From Eubacterium ruminantium (GTDB lineage Bacteria > Bacillota > Clostridia > Lachnospirales > Lachnospiraceae), in assembly GCF_900167085.1 (NCBI RefSeq), contig NZ_FUXA01000017.1, positions 1-45,831 on the forward strand: a stretch of DNA of 45,831 bases. Direction: 5' to 3'. The notes below the pieces were generated by a model. That model was not told the DNA's origin. It was given only the letters and a program-made list of their open reading frames with translations, and did not search any database. The first letter of the stretch is position 1. Each line of letters starts with the position of its first letter. A program made the position numbers and the translations under genes. Positions 27,314 to 34,908 of the stretch are shown here, in pieces.

Positions 27314-28516
27314 ATGAAAGAAGCAGTTGTTATACTGAAAAAAGGCGAAGGAAGAACTATCAAAGCCGGCGGTGCATGGATTTTTGATAATGAGATTGAC
27401 CGTATTGACGGAGATTTTACCAATGGAGATATTGTTGATGTCCGGGATTTTGACGGATATCCTATGGGCAGGGGATTTATCAATACTGTCTCTAAGATAA
27501 CTGTCAGAATGCTTACAAGAGACAGTGAGCAGATTATAGATGAAGATTTTATCGAGAAAAGAGTCAGAAATGCATGGCAGTACCGCAAAGATACTGTAGA
27601 TACAAGTTCGTGCAGAGTTATATTTGGCGAAGCTGATTTCCTTCCCGGACTTGTTATCGATAAGTATGAAGATGTGCTTGTAGTAGAGTCTCTTGCTCTG
27701 GGAATTGACAGATTAAAGCCGCTTATTATCGAAAAGCTGAAGAAAGTACTTAGCGAAGACGGAATCAAAGTCAGAGGTGTGTACGAGAGAAGTGATGCCA
27801 AGGTCCGCGTTAAAGAAGGTATGGAACGTTATAAAGGATTTATAGGAGACGAATTCGATACCAATGTGGAGATAATAGAAAATGGCGTCAAGTATATAGT
27901 TGATGTTAAGGACGGACAGAAAACAGGTTTCTTCCTTGATCAGAAATATAACCGCCTTGCTATGCATAAGATTTGTAAAGGCAAGAAGGTTCTTGACTGC
28001 TTTACACATACAGGTTCATTTGCATTAAATGCAGGTATAGCCGGAGCAAAAGAGGTTCTTGCTTTAGATGCATCGGAACTTGCCATAGAGCAGGCTAGAA
28101 AAAATGCAGAGCTGAATAATCTTTCGGATACTGTGAAGTTTGAAGTGGATGATGTCCTTGAAAGACTTCCAAAGATGGTAAATGATGGTGAACAGTATGA
28201 TGTAGTGATCCTTGATCCGCCTGCATTTACTAAGTCCAGAGAGACTATCAAAAAAGCTGCAAAAGGATATAGAGAGATCAATGTTTGCGGAATGAAACTG
28301 GTTAAAAACGGTGGATATCTTGCTACCTGTTCATGTTCACATTTTATGGATTATGATACTTTTACAAAGGTGATAGCCGATTCGGCAAGAAGTACGCATA
28401 AGAGACTTCGCCAGATTGAATTCAGGACTCAGGCGCCGGATCATCCGATCCTTTGGGCAGCAGATGAATCATATTATCTGAAATTTTATATCTTCCAGGT
28501 TGTGGATGAGAGATAG
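27314..28516 (+). CDS. rlmI: 23S rRNA (cytosine-C5) methyltransferase, RlmI/RlmK-like
   Basis: The 400-residue protein has an N-terminal PUA domain (about 1-80) starting with VILKKGEGRTIKAGGAWIF, then a Rossmann methyltransferase domain with VLDCFTHTGSFALNA (motif I) and ILDPPAFTKS (motif IV), the hallmark of RlmI. A catalytic-type cysteine follows in TCSCSH. RlmI methylates C1962 of 23S rRNA. The start follows a GAGG site, 49 bases after the chaperone gene. Function is inferred from the whole domain pattern. Confidence 0.9.
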   Translation: MKEAVVILKKGEGRTIKAGGAWIFDNEIDRIDGDFTNGDIVDVRDFDGYPMGRGFINTVSKITVRMLTRDSEQIIDEDFIEKRVRNAWQYRKDTVDTSSCRVIFGEADFLPGLVIDKYEDVLVVESLALGIDRLKPLIIEKLKKVLSEDGIKVRGVYERSDAKVRVKEGMERYKGFIGDEFDTNVEIIENGVKYIVDVKDGQKTGFFLDQKYNRLAMHKICKGKKVLDCFTHTGSFALNAGIAGAKEVLALDASELAIEQARKNAELNNLSDTVKFEVDDVLERLPKMVNDGEQYDVVILDPPAFTKSRETIKKAAKGYREINVCGMKLVKNGGYLATCSCSHFMDYDTFTKVIADSARSTHKRLRQIEFRTQAPDHPILWAADESYYLKFYIFQVVDER

Positions 28517-28570
28517 AAAATTCAGCCTGAAATAAGAAAGTGATAAGTAAATGATTATATTAGATTAGGT

Positions 28571-28617
28571 AATACCCTTCGTATACGACAGGTTTGTCGG
28601 ACGAAGGGTATTTTTTT
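28571..28617 (+). terminator. Intrinsic terminator after rlmI
   Basis: AATACCCTTCGT (28571-28582) pairs with ACGAAGGGTATT (28601-28612). Inside the loop a second stem CGACA/TGTCG (28586-28599) stacks on it. Seven Ts follow. It separates rlmI from the methionine transporter operon. Confidence 0.93.
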
Positions 28618-28724
28618 GGTATAAGTGATAGCTATAACAAACGAAAGGTTTTAACGATTTTACAAGCAATAATCGGGATGATATCATTCCCTCATACCAA
28701 ACGGAACGAATGAGAGGAAAATAT

Positions 28725-29636
28725 ATGGCGCTTATAGAACTAAAGAATGTTAATAAAACTTATGAGACAGGCGTTGGAACCGTAAGAGCTTTAAAGGACA
28801 TTAACTTATCGATAGAAAAGTCTGATATATATGGAATCATCGGAATGTCGGGGGCCGGAAAAAGTACTCTTGTACGATGTTTGAATTATCTGGAAAGACC
28901 GACTGACGGCGATGTGATCATAGCAGGAAAAAAACTTAGTGATCTTTCGGAAAAGGCACTTAGGGAAGAAAGAAGAAATATATCGATGATATTTCAGAAC
29001 TTCAACCTTTTGATGCAGAAGAATGTTTTGAAAAATGTTTATTTTCCACTTAGCCTGAGACATGTAAAAAAGAAAGATGCCGAGGCAAGAGCTTATGAGC
29101 TTCTTGAAACAGTAGGTCTTAAGGATAAAGCAAAAGCTTATCCGGCGGAACTTTCAGGAGGACAGAAGCAGAGGGTAGCAATTGCAAGAGCTCTTGCGTC
29201 AGACCCGGAGATACTTATCTGTGATGAGGCAACAAGTGCTCTTGATCCACAGACGACAAAGTCCATACTTGATCTTCTTAAAAAGATCAATAAGGAATAT
29301 GGCATCACGATCGTTATCATCACTCATCAGATGAGTGTTATCAAAGAAATCTGTAACAAGGTTGCAATCATCGAAGATGGAAGTCTTGTAGAAAAAGGAA
29401 AAGTAGCTGACATATTTGCAAATCCAAAGTCAGATGCTTCAAAGAGACTTATATTCGGAGATGTTTATATAGAGAAAACTCCTTACGATCATGATAAGGA
29501 GGATGAAGATCTTGATGAAAATGATCAGTCATCAAGAGAAAATGATAAGCCAAATAAGGAAAAGAAAATATTTGGCATCAGATTCTACAAAAAGAAAAAA
29601 GACAAAGATTCCGGTGATGAAGAGCTGGTAGGTTGA
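28725..29636 (+). CDS. metN: Methionine ABC transporter ATP-binding protein without NIL domain
   Basis: MetN energises D/L-methionine import. The 303-residue protein has the Walker A motif GMSGAGKST (40-48), IFQNFNLL (Q loop), LSGGQKQR (signature) and ILICDEATSALDP (Walker B). The ATPase domain matches MetN closely. After about residue 250, where MetN normally carries the ACT-like NIL domain that binds methionine and inhibits transport, there is instead a charged tail rich in Asp, Glu and Lys. I chose ATG 28725 because GAGAGG stands just before it; an in-frame ATG at 28710 overlaps that site. It starts the metN-metI-metQ operon. Confidence 0.92.
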   Translation: MALIELKNVNKTYETGVGTVRALKDINLSIEKSDIYGIIGMSGAGKSTLVRCLNYLERPTDGDVIIAGKKLSDLSEKALREERRNISMIFQNFNLLMQKNVLKNVYFPLSLRHVKKKDAEARAYELLETVGLKDKAKAYPAELSGGQKQRVAIARALASDPEILICDEATSALDPQTTKSILDLLKKINKEYGITIVIITHQMSVIKEICNKVAIIEDGSLVEKGKVADIFANPKSDASKRLIFGDVYIEKTPYDHDKEDEDLDENDQSSRENDKPNKEKKIFGIRFYKKKKDKDSGDEELVG

Positions 29637-29651
29637 AGGAGGTGAGGAAGG

Positions 29652-30311
29652 ATGTTTGATGCACAAACCAATGAAATGCTTATTCAAGGTGTAAAGGACA
29701 CCTTATATATGACTCTGGGAGCTACTGCTTTGGGATACGCGGTCGGCCTTCCTATGGGTGTTACCCTGGCGGTGACGGATAAGAATGGCCTGAAACCTAA
29801 CGCATTCATTTATAGAATATTTGATTTTATAGCAAATGTTGTAAGAAGTATTCCATTTCTTATATTACTTATCATTATGATACCGGTAACAAGATTTATA
29901 GTAGGTCAGAGTTACGGAGCTTCGGCAACTATCATACCGCTTGTTGCAACGGCAGCTCCTTACATCGCAAGACTTGTTGAGTCGTCTTTGAAGGAAGTTG
30001 ATACAGGAGTGATCGAGGCTGCGAAGTCAATGGGAGCTTCAAACTTTCACATCATTTTCAAGGTGCTTCTTGTTGAATCAAGAACATCACTTATCCTTGG
30101 AGCGACTATAGCAACAGGGACCATTCTTGGTTATTCTGCAATGGCCGGCACAGTCGGAGGCGGAGGACTTGGAGATATAGCAGTCAGATATGGATATTAC
30201 AGATGGCAGACGGATATCCTGATGGTGGCAGTAATACTTATAATAGTAATCTTCCAGATAATCCAGAATGTAGGAACACTCACAGCAAATAAGCTGAATC
30301 ACAAAAAGTGA
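29652..30311 (+). CDS. metI: Methionine ABC transporter permease
   Basis: A 219-residue membrane protein with about five helices. The EAA-type loop that contacts the ATPase is GVIEAAKSMGASNFHIIFKV (about residues 118-137). The ending, TILGYSAMAGTVGGGGLGDIAVRYGY, is distinctive of MetI. It begins 15 bases after metN behind a strong AGGAGGTGA site. Confidence 0.95.
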   Translation: MFDAQTNEMLIQGVKDTLYMTLGATALGYAVGLPMGVTLAVTDKNGLKPNAFIYRIFDFIANVVRSIPFLILLIIMIPVTRFIVGQSYGASATIIPLVATAAPYIARLVESSLKEVDTGVIEAAKSMGASNFHIIFKVLLVESRTSLILGATIATGTILGYSAMAGTVGGGGLGDIAVRYGYYRWQTDILMVAVILIIVIFQIIQNVGTLTANKLNHKK

Positions 30312-30390
30312 TAAAACAACATGCGTTATTCTTGGAGAATAATGCAGAGTTTTAGAGAATATAAAAAGAAAAGAAAGAAGGAAATTTATC

Positions 30391-31236
30391 ATGAGAAAGA
30401 AAGTAAAAGCATTATTATTAACAGGTGTATTAGTATTATCAGCATTCACAGCATGCGGTAAGAAGGAAAATAAGAAAGATGTTAGTGCTAAGGAAAATGC
30501 AGAACCAACAAAGATCACAATCGCTGCTTCACCAACACCTCACGCAGAGATTCTTGAGAAGGCTAAGCCAATCCTCCTTGAGCAGGGATATGATCTTGAG
30601 ATAAAGATTTTTGATGACTATGTACTTCCAATGACAGTAGTTGATTCAGGCGAACTTGATGCAAACTATGCAGTTCACGTTCCATATCTTGAGTCATTCA
30701 ATGCTGAGCAGGGAACACATCTTGCAAATGCAGGAGGAATTCACTATGAGCCATTCGGAATCTATCCGGGAAAGAAGAAAGATCTTTCAGAAATAGCTAA
30801 GGGTGATACAATCGCAGTTCCTAACGATACAACAAATGAAGCAAGAGCGCTTCTTCTCCTTCAGGATAATGGAATCATCAAGCTTAAAGATGGTGCAGGA
30901 CTTACAGCAACTGTAAATGATATCGTTGACAATCCAAACAACATCAAGATCGAAGAGCTTGAGGCGGCTCAGGTAGCCAGAGTAAGAGGCGAAGTTGCAT
31001 ATGTAGTTCTTAATGGTAACTATGCTCTTGAAGCAGGACTTTCAGTTGGAAAAGACTCTATCGCATATGAGAAGAGTGATTCAGAAGCTGCCAAGACATA
31101 TGTAAATATAATCGCTGTTAAAGAAGGACATGAGAATGATGAAGCTATCAAGGCACTTGTAAATGTTCTTCAGTCACAGGAGATCACAGATTATATTAAT
31201 GAAACTTACGATGGAGCAGTTGTTCCTTTCAAATAA
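30391..31236 (+). CDS. metQ: Methionine-binding lipoprotein
   Basis: MetQ captures methionine outside the membrane and delivers it to MetNI. The signal peptide (about 1-21) ends in the lipobox FTAC, with Cys22 as the lipidated residue. The mature part matches the NlpA/MetQ family: ITIAASPTPHAEILE, DANYAVHVPYLE and VPNDTTNEARALLLLQ. The 281-residue length is normal. The 79-base gap after metI shows no strong terminator, so the three genes form one operon. No SAM riboswitch was recognisable upstream of metN. Confidence 0.95.
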   Translation: MRKKVKALLLTGVLVLSAFTACGKKENKKDVSAKENAEPTKITIAASPTPHAEILEKAKPILLEQGYDLEIKIFDDYVLPMTVVDSGELDANYAVHVPYLESFNAEQGTHLANAGGIHYEPFGIYPGKKKDLSEIAKGDTIAVPNDTTNEARALLLLQDNGIIKLKDGAGLTATVNDIVDNPNNIKIEELEAAQVARVRGEVAYVVLNGNYALEAGLSVGKDSIAYEKSDSEAAKTYVNIIAVKEGHENDEAIKALVNVLQSQEITDYINETYDGAVVPFK

Positions 31237-31276
31237 TTAATACAAATAAATACTAGAGTAGAAAAATATATCCTTT

Positions 31277-31303
31277 TGAGGGTGCTGCTTGTCGGTGCCC
31301 TCA
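31277..31303 (+). terminator. Weak hairpin after metQ
   Basis: TGAGGG (31277-31282) and CCCTCA (31298-31303) form a 6-bp stem followed by TTTCC. This is a short, possibly leaky terminator of the met operon. Confidence 0.5.
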
Positions 31304-31322
31304 TTTCCCATTTATATAAGAA

Positions 31323-31351
31323 TTGAAACTCAACTCGCATTTTGGTATACT
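31323..31351 (+). promoter_or_regulatory. Sigma-A promoter of citrate synthase
   Basis: TTGAAA (31323-31328) and TATACT (31346-31351) are 17 bases apart. The leader to the start codon is about 125 bases. Confidence 0.7.
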
Positions 31352-31417
31352 ACTATGGTCTGAATGGAGAAAATATACCGTTTAATGCGGTGATTTTTAC
31401 GGATTAAGATTAGACGC

Positions 31418-31450
31418 AGGAGCAAGGTGACTGTTTGGTTGCGCCTTTTT
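31418..31450 (+). terminator. Attenuator-like hairpin in the citrate synthase leader
   Basis: AGGAGCAA (31418-31424 plus one base) and TTGCGCCT (31439-31446) form an 8-bp stem with a single A/G mismatch, followed by TTTTT. It lies between the promoter at 31323 and the start codon at 31483, the position of an attenuator. No known aptamer is recognised upstream. Confidence 0.45.
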
Positions 31451-31482
31451 GATAGATTTCTAAATGATAAGTGAGGTAGAAA

Positions 31483-32847
31483 ATGTCATATTTAAGTCCC
31501 GGAGAAGCAGCAAGAGAGATACACAGATTATCAAGGCTTTGTCAGGAGAATAACAAGATCGAGCCTGAACTTTATGATCAGTATAAAGTAAAGAAAGGCC
31601 TTAGAGAAGCTAACGGTAAAGGTGTTCTTACAGGTCTTACCGAAATATCAACTATATATGGAACAAAGGAAGTTAACGGTGAGATTCAGCCGATAGATGG
31701 TGAGTTATACTACCGCGGTATTGATATCAATAAACTTGTAGAGGGATTCAGCAGCGAAGGCAGATTCGGATACGAGGAGACAGTTTATCTTCTTATATTT
31801 GGTAAGCTTCCAAATGAAGAAGAGCTCGATGAATTTACAAAGCTTCTTGCATATAACAGAATGCTTCCTGATGAATTTGTGCCTGATGTCATACTTAAGT
31901 CGCCTAATAAGGATATCATGAATGCCATGGCGAGAAGCATCCTTACACTTAATTCATATGATAAGAACTCAGATGATCTTGCTATATCAAATGTTCTCAG
32001 ACAGAGTATATGGCTTATTTCTACTGTTCCTATGATAGCTGCATATTCATATCTTGCATATAGACATTATATGACAGGCAGAGGACTTTATATCCATAAT
32101 CCAAAGCCGGAATTTTCTACAGCAGAAAATCTTCTCAGGATTATGAGACAGAATAAAACATTTACACCGCTTGAAGCAAAGATACTTGATATAGCTCTTG
32201 TTCTTCATGCAGAACACGGCGGGGGTAATAATTCAACATTCACAACACATGTTGTTACTTCTTCAGGTACTGATACATATTCTTCGGTTGCTGCATCACT
32301 TTGCTCGCTTAAGGGACCAAAGCACGGCGGCGCAAATATCAAAGTTAAGAATATGTTTGATGAGATAAAGAAAAATGTTAAGGACTGGAAGAATGATGAT
32401 GAGATAGCAGAATATCTTCTGAAGATTCTTCGTAAGGAAGCATTTGATAAGTCAGGTCTTATCTATGGTATCGGCCATGCGATTTATACAAAGTCAGATC
32501 CAAGAGCTGAGATTCTTGAAAAATATACAATGCTCCTTGCAGAGGAAAAAGACAGGATGGAAGAAGCTGATCTGTATCACAGAGTAGCCCGTCTTGCACC
32601 GGAACTTATGAAGAATGAACGCAAGATGTATAAACCTGTTTGTCCAAATATAGATTTCTACAGTGGTTTTGTATATAACATGCTCGGAATTCCTGATGAA
32701 TTCATTACACCGCTTTTTGCAATTGCGAGGGTGGCAGGATGGAGCGCACATAGAATAGAAGAGCTTATTTGTACCAATAAGATCATAAGACCGGCATATA
32801 TGTCAGTTGCGAAAGAGACAGATTATATCTCACTTTCTGATAGATAA
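31483..32847 (+). CDS. gltA: Citrate synthase
   Basis: The enzyme condenses oxaloacetate and acetyl-CoA. The 454-residue sequence carries the family motifs HAEHGGGNNSTFT, SLKGPKHGGAN (active-site histidine) and GIGHAIYTKSDPRA (second histidine), then NIDFYSGFVYNMLGI (catalytic Asp). It is longer than the short Bacillus enzymes because of an N-terminal segment and is close to other clostridial citrate synthases. GTGAGG precedes the ATG. With isocitrate dehydrogenase it would supply 2-oxoglutarate for glutamate synthesis. Confidence 0.95.
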   Translation: MSYLSPGEAAREIHRLSRLCQENNKIEPELYDQYKVKKGLREANGKGVLTGLTEISTIYGTKEVNGEIQPIDGELYYRGIDINKLVEGFSSEGRFGYEETVYLLIFGKLPNEEELDEFTKLLAYNRMLPDEFVPDVILKSPNKDIMNAMARSILTLNSYDKNSDDLAISNVLRQSIWLISTVPMIAAYSYLAYRHYMTGRGLYIHNPKPEFSTAENLLRIMRQNKTFTPLEAKILDIALVLHAEHGGGNNSTFTTHVVTSSGTDTYSSVAASLCSLKGPKHGGANIKVKNMFDEIKKNVKDWKNDDEIAEYLLKILRKEAFDKSGLIYGIGHAIYTKSDPRAEILEKYTMLLAEEKDRMEEADLYHRVARLAPELMKNERKMYKPVCPNIDFYSGFVYNMLGIPDEFITPLFAIARVAGWSAHRIEELICTNKIIRPAYMSVAKETDYISLSDR

Positions 32848-32865
32848 AAAATATTTAATTATTTT

Positions 32866-32896
32866 TCCATAAATCAGTAAATGAGTTTCGTATATA
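32866..32896 (+). promoter_or_regulatory. Putative ECF-type autoregulatory promoter of the sigma gene
   Basis: TCCATAAA starts at 32866 and CGTATATA at 32889, exactly 23 bases later. The same two boxes with the same spacing lie before all four serpin loci (34398, 34793, 36393, 38052). The layout fits ECF promoters (-35 box, about 16 bases, CGT-containing -10). It lies 26 bases before the GTG start, so the transcript would begin just upstream of the ribosome binding site. Unlike the serpin copies it has no downstream inverted repeat. Confidence 0.65.
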
Positions 32897-32914
32897 TAGA
32901 TAGGAGGTGGCCGG

Positions 32915-33514
32915 GTGTCTGAAGAACAATTTAATATGCTGATGAAACAACTGGCTGCCGGAGATAGAGAGGCATTAAGCGAGATATATAAGGCGTATAT
33001 GAAGCTTATATATTCTGTTTGTCTTAATATTCTCAGACAGAAAGAAGCTGCGGAAGATGTATCTGCGGATTTCTTTATAAGACTGTTCAAGTCAGCGGCT
33101 ACATTTGATGGAAGAGGACACCATAAGACATGGATGATCACTATTGCAAGAAATATGTGTATTGATTATCTTAGGAAGAATTCTCATGAAACAATATCAC
33201 TTGATGCACCGATGGGATTTTCCGGAGGGGCCGGACAGCATTCGATGGATTCGAGCGAGGGCGACACCGGTACAAGTATCAAGGATACACTTAAAGACAA
33301 ACAAAATGTTGAAGATACTGCTGTTAAAAAACTGAGTATCGAGATGGCTATGAAGATTTTGAGCCAAACTGAGAAAGATATAGTCGATATGAAGATCGAA
33401 GGCGGTATGACATTTAAAGAAATTGCTGAAGTATTAGGAAAACCGCAAGGTACTGTATCATGGCAGTATAATGAAGCCATTAAAAAAATGAGGCGATGTT
33501 TATATGAAAGATAA
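32915..33514 (+). CDS. ECF-type RNA polymerase sigma factor
   Basis: A 199-residue group IV sigma factor. Region 2 (about 20-90) includes ALSEIYKAYMKLIYSVCLNI, ADFFIRLFKS and MITIARNMCIDYLRK, which bind core polymerase and the -10. Region 4 (about 138-193) has the helix-turn-helix MTFKEIAEVLGKPQGTVSW that reads the -35. The linker between them (about 95-135) is unusually long and Gly/Ser/Asp-rich. The GTG start follows a strong AGGAGGTGG. It is cotranscribed with its putative anti-sigma factor, and its own promoter shares a motif with the downstream serpins, so it probably activates both itself and them. Confidence 0.92.
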   Translation: MSEEQFNMLMKQLAAGDREALSEIYKAYMKLIYSVCLNILRQKEAAEDVSADFFIRLFKSAATFDGRGHHKTWMITIARNMCIDYLRKNSHETISLDAPMGFSGGAGQHSMDSSEGDTGTSIKDTLKDKQNVEDTAVKKLSIEMAMKILSQTEKDIVDMKIEGGMTFKEIAEVLGKPQGTVSWQYNEAIKKMRRCLYER

Positions 33515-34298
33515 TGATTTCGAAAAACTGAATAATAATGACGAAATCTTCTTCGGTGATATTCGAAGTGATCTTTCAGATGCTGAGATTTCCGAAATTG
33601 AAGCCTTATATATGCAGGCGTTGGATGAGGAAGTTCCTGATATCTGGGATAAGATAGAAGCGGGACTTGATGCGCCTGATAATAAGAATGACAAAGTTAT
33701 CAGCATTACCGAAAGAAAGAGGAAAAAGAAAACATTTATGACGATGCTTATTGCTGCGTCTGTTCTTGTTATACTTATTCCTTCTTATATTTTTGGAGTT
33801 AAATCTTTGAATAAGAAAGATGCTAAAGATTCGGCCGGAAGAAAGAATCCGGTAGCAGCCGGCGGGGCCGAGGAACAGGATGTAAAAGATGATGGTCAGT
33901 ATTCCAATGAATCTGCTTCGATTTCATATGGTGATAAAAGCGATAAAAAAAATACGAGCACTTTAGGGAATAAATGGAAGCATACTGCTAATAAAGATGC
34001 CGAGGATATAGAAATTGTTGAAGGTATAGATGGCATTCGAGGTGAAAAATCAGAAAATGATGGAGCTGCCGTAGTTGATTCGGATGACAATTTGGTCGGA
34101 ACGGGAAAGATATATCAAGACGGAAAAGACATAGTATTTGTGGATGCGACCGGAAATGTTATTCCTATTGATGTGAACATTCTTGAGGAAAACGATAAGA
34201 AAAAAGTACTTGATGGTGAAGAACTGGAAGTAGAAGTAACATATAGATTTAATGATGATGGATGTGAAGTTCTTAGCTACAATGTTATCGAGCAGTAA
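33504..34298 (+). CDS. Putative membrane-anchored anti-sigma factor
   Basis: The gene overlaps the sigma gene by 11 bases, the usual arrangement for a cognate anti-sigma factor. The 264-residue protein has a cytoplasmic N-terminal part (about 1-75, with DEEVPDIWDKIEAGL, a pattern common in clostridial anti-sigma proteins), one membrane helix (about 77-98) and an external C-terminal region (100-264). The first half of the external region is low complexity and charged; the last 60 residues look folded. It lacks the HXXXCXXC motif of zinc-binding ZAS anti-sigma factors. The likely mechanism is sequestration of sigma until an external signal acts on the outer domain. This is inferred from position and topology. 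Confidence 0.72.
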   Translation: MKDNDFEKLNNNDEIFFGDIRSDLSDAEISEIEALYMQALDEEVPDIWDKIEAGLDAPDNKNDKVISITERKRKKKTFMTMLIAASVLVILIPSYIFGVKSLNKKDAKDSAGRKNPVAAGGAEEQDVKDDGQYSNESASISYGDKSDKKNTSTLGNKWKHTANKDAEDIEIVEGIDGIRGEKSENDGAAVVDSDDNLVGTGKIYQDGKDIVFVDATGNVIPIDVNILEENDKKKVLDGEELEVEVTYRFNDDGCEVLSYNVIEQ

Positions 34299-34397
34299 GG
34301 CATTTCTTCATTTGACAGATATTGGTAAATGAATGCCGTGATGTAAGCAATTGTAGATCGTTTCATTGACAAAGGAAGTTGAAAAAAATATAAAAAT

Positions 34398-34428
34398 TCC
34401 ATAAAAAGAAATATTTGCTCCGTATATA
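34398..34428 (+). promoter_or_regulatory. ECF-type promoter motif, serpin remnant copy
   Basis: TCCATAAA at 34398 and CGTATATA at 34421 are 23 bases apart, as at the sigma gene. The A/T-rich box ATTTGCTC directly before CGTA is common to all four serpin copies. Confidence 0.65.
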
Positions 34429-34470
34429 TAATAGGGTTTCAAGAAAAACCGGTATATATACGGAGTTTTT
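34418..34470 (+). terminator. Promoter-embedded hairpin terminator, copy 1
   Basis: CTCCGTATATATA (34418-34430) pairs perfectly with its complement at 34453-34465 (13 bp, 22-nt loop), followed by TTTTT. The 5' arm contains the -10 element of the promoter at 34398. RNA coming from the sigma/anti-sigma operon would form the hairpin and stop; RNA starting here would lack the 5' arm. It is therefore the apparent terminator of that operon. Confidence 0.7.
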
Positions 34471-34517
34471 GTGTATATAAAAAAGGGTTAAAAGTATGAA
34501 CATTCAGGAGGAAAAAT

Positions 34518-34677
34518 ATGTTTAACAAAAATATCAGATCAAAAAGAAGAAACAAGCTGTGCAATAGCCGGAGAAGAAGTTCATATTACACTGGATCAGC
34601 CATTTGTATATATGATAATTGATAATAGTACAGGATTACCATTATTTATGGGTGTATGTAATGATATAGTTGAATAG
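34518..34677 (+). pseudogene. Serpin remnant with an internal deletion of about 1.3 kb
   Basis: This 160-base locus has the serpin leader, ribosome binding site and first codons (MFNKNIRSKRRNK), then jumps to the last 40 codons of the same gene in another frame (SCTIAGEEVHITLDQPF, then a C-terminal NDIVE). The nearest relative is the serpin at 34909, which has the same sequence around residue 440. The junction implies loss of about 1.28 kb and a frameshift, so no serpin is made; a 34-residue peptide could still be translated. The promoter and hairpin upstream are intact and almost identical to those of the next gene, pointing to a recent duplication followed by deletion. Confidence 0.85.
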
Positions 34678-34682
34678 TATTC

Positions 34683-34762
34683 CTGATCCTCATCTGAAGC
34701 AACCCTGTTTAAGACCAAATGAGGAGCTGATGAGAATCCGATGAGGACCAAATGAGGATCAG
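34683..34762. repeat. Inverted and direct repeats after the serpin remnant
   Basis: CTGATCCTCAT (34683-34693) and ATGAGGATCAG (34752-34762) form a perfect 11-bp inverted repeat around 58 bases. Within it GACCAAATGAGGA occurs twice with a period of 33 (starting 34713 and 34746). There is no T-run, so a terminator role is unlikely. Confidence 0.6.
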
Positions 34763-34792
34763 ATTGGATTTGAATATAATTTCAAAAAAAAT

Positions 34793-34823
34793 TCCATAAA
34801 AAGAAATATTTGCTCCGTATATA
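34793..34823 (+). promoter_or_regulatory. ECF-type promoter motif of serpin A
   Basis: TCCATAAA at 34793 and CGTATATA at 34816 have the standard 23-base spacing. The leader is almost identical to that of the remnant 395 bases upstream. Confidence 0.65.
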
Positions 34824-34865
34824 TAATATGGTTTCAAGAAAAACCGGTATATATACGGGGTTCTT
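34813..34865 (+). terminator. Promoter-embedded hairpin terminator, copy 2
   Basis: The 5' arm (34813-34825) overlaps the -10 of the serpin A promoter and pairs with 34848-34860 over 13 positions, one of them a G-U wobble. The T-tract that follows is broken by a C (TTCTTG). It would stop transcripts arriving from the serpin remnant. Confidence 0.6.
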
Positions 34866-34908
34866 GTAAATAAAAAAGGTTAAAAGTATGAACATTCAGG
34901 AGGAAAAT

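Noticed and set aside
28513-28724. SAM or T-box riboswitch before the methionine transporter
   Set aside because: I looked for the conserved cores and saw only the rlmI terminator and a short imperfect palindrome near 28678-28694.
34888-34908. Upstream in-frame start for serpin A (and similarly long frames for serpins B and C)
   Set aside because: The extensions include the AGGAGG ribosome binding site and, in B, part of the promoter hairpin; the internal ATG followed by MFNK is conserved in all copies.
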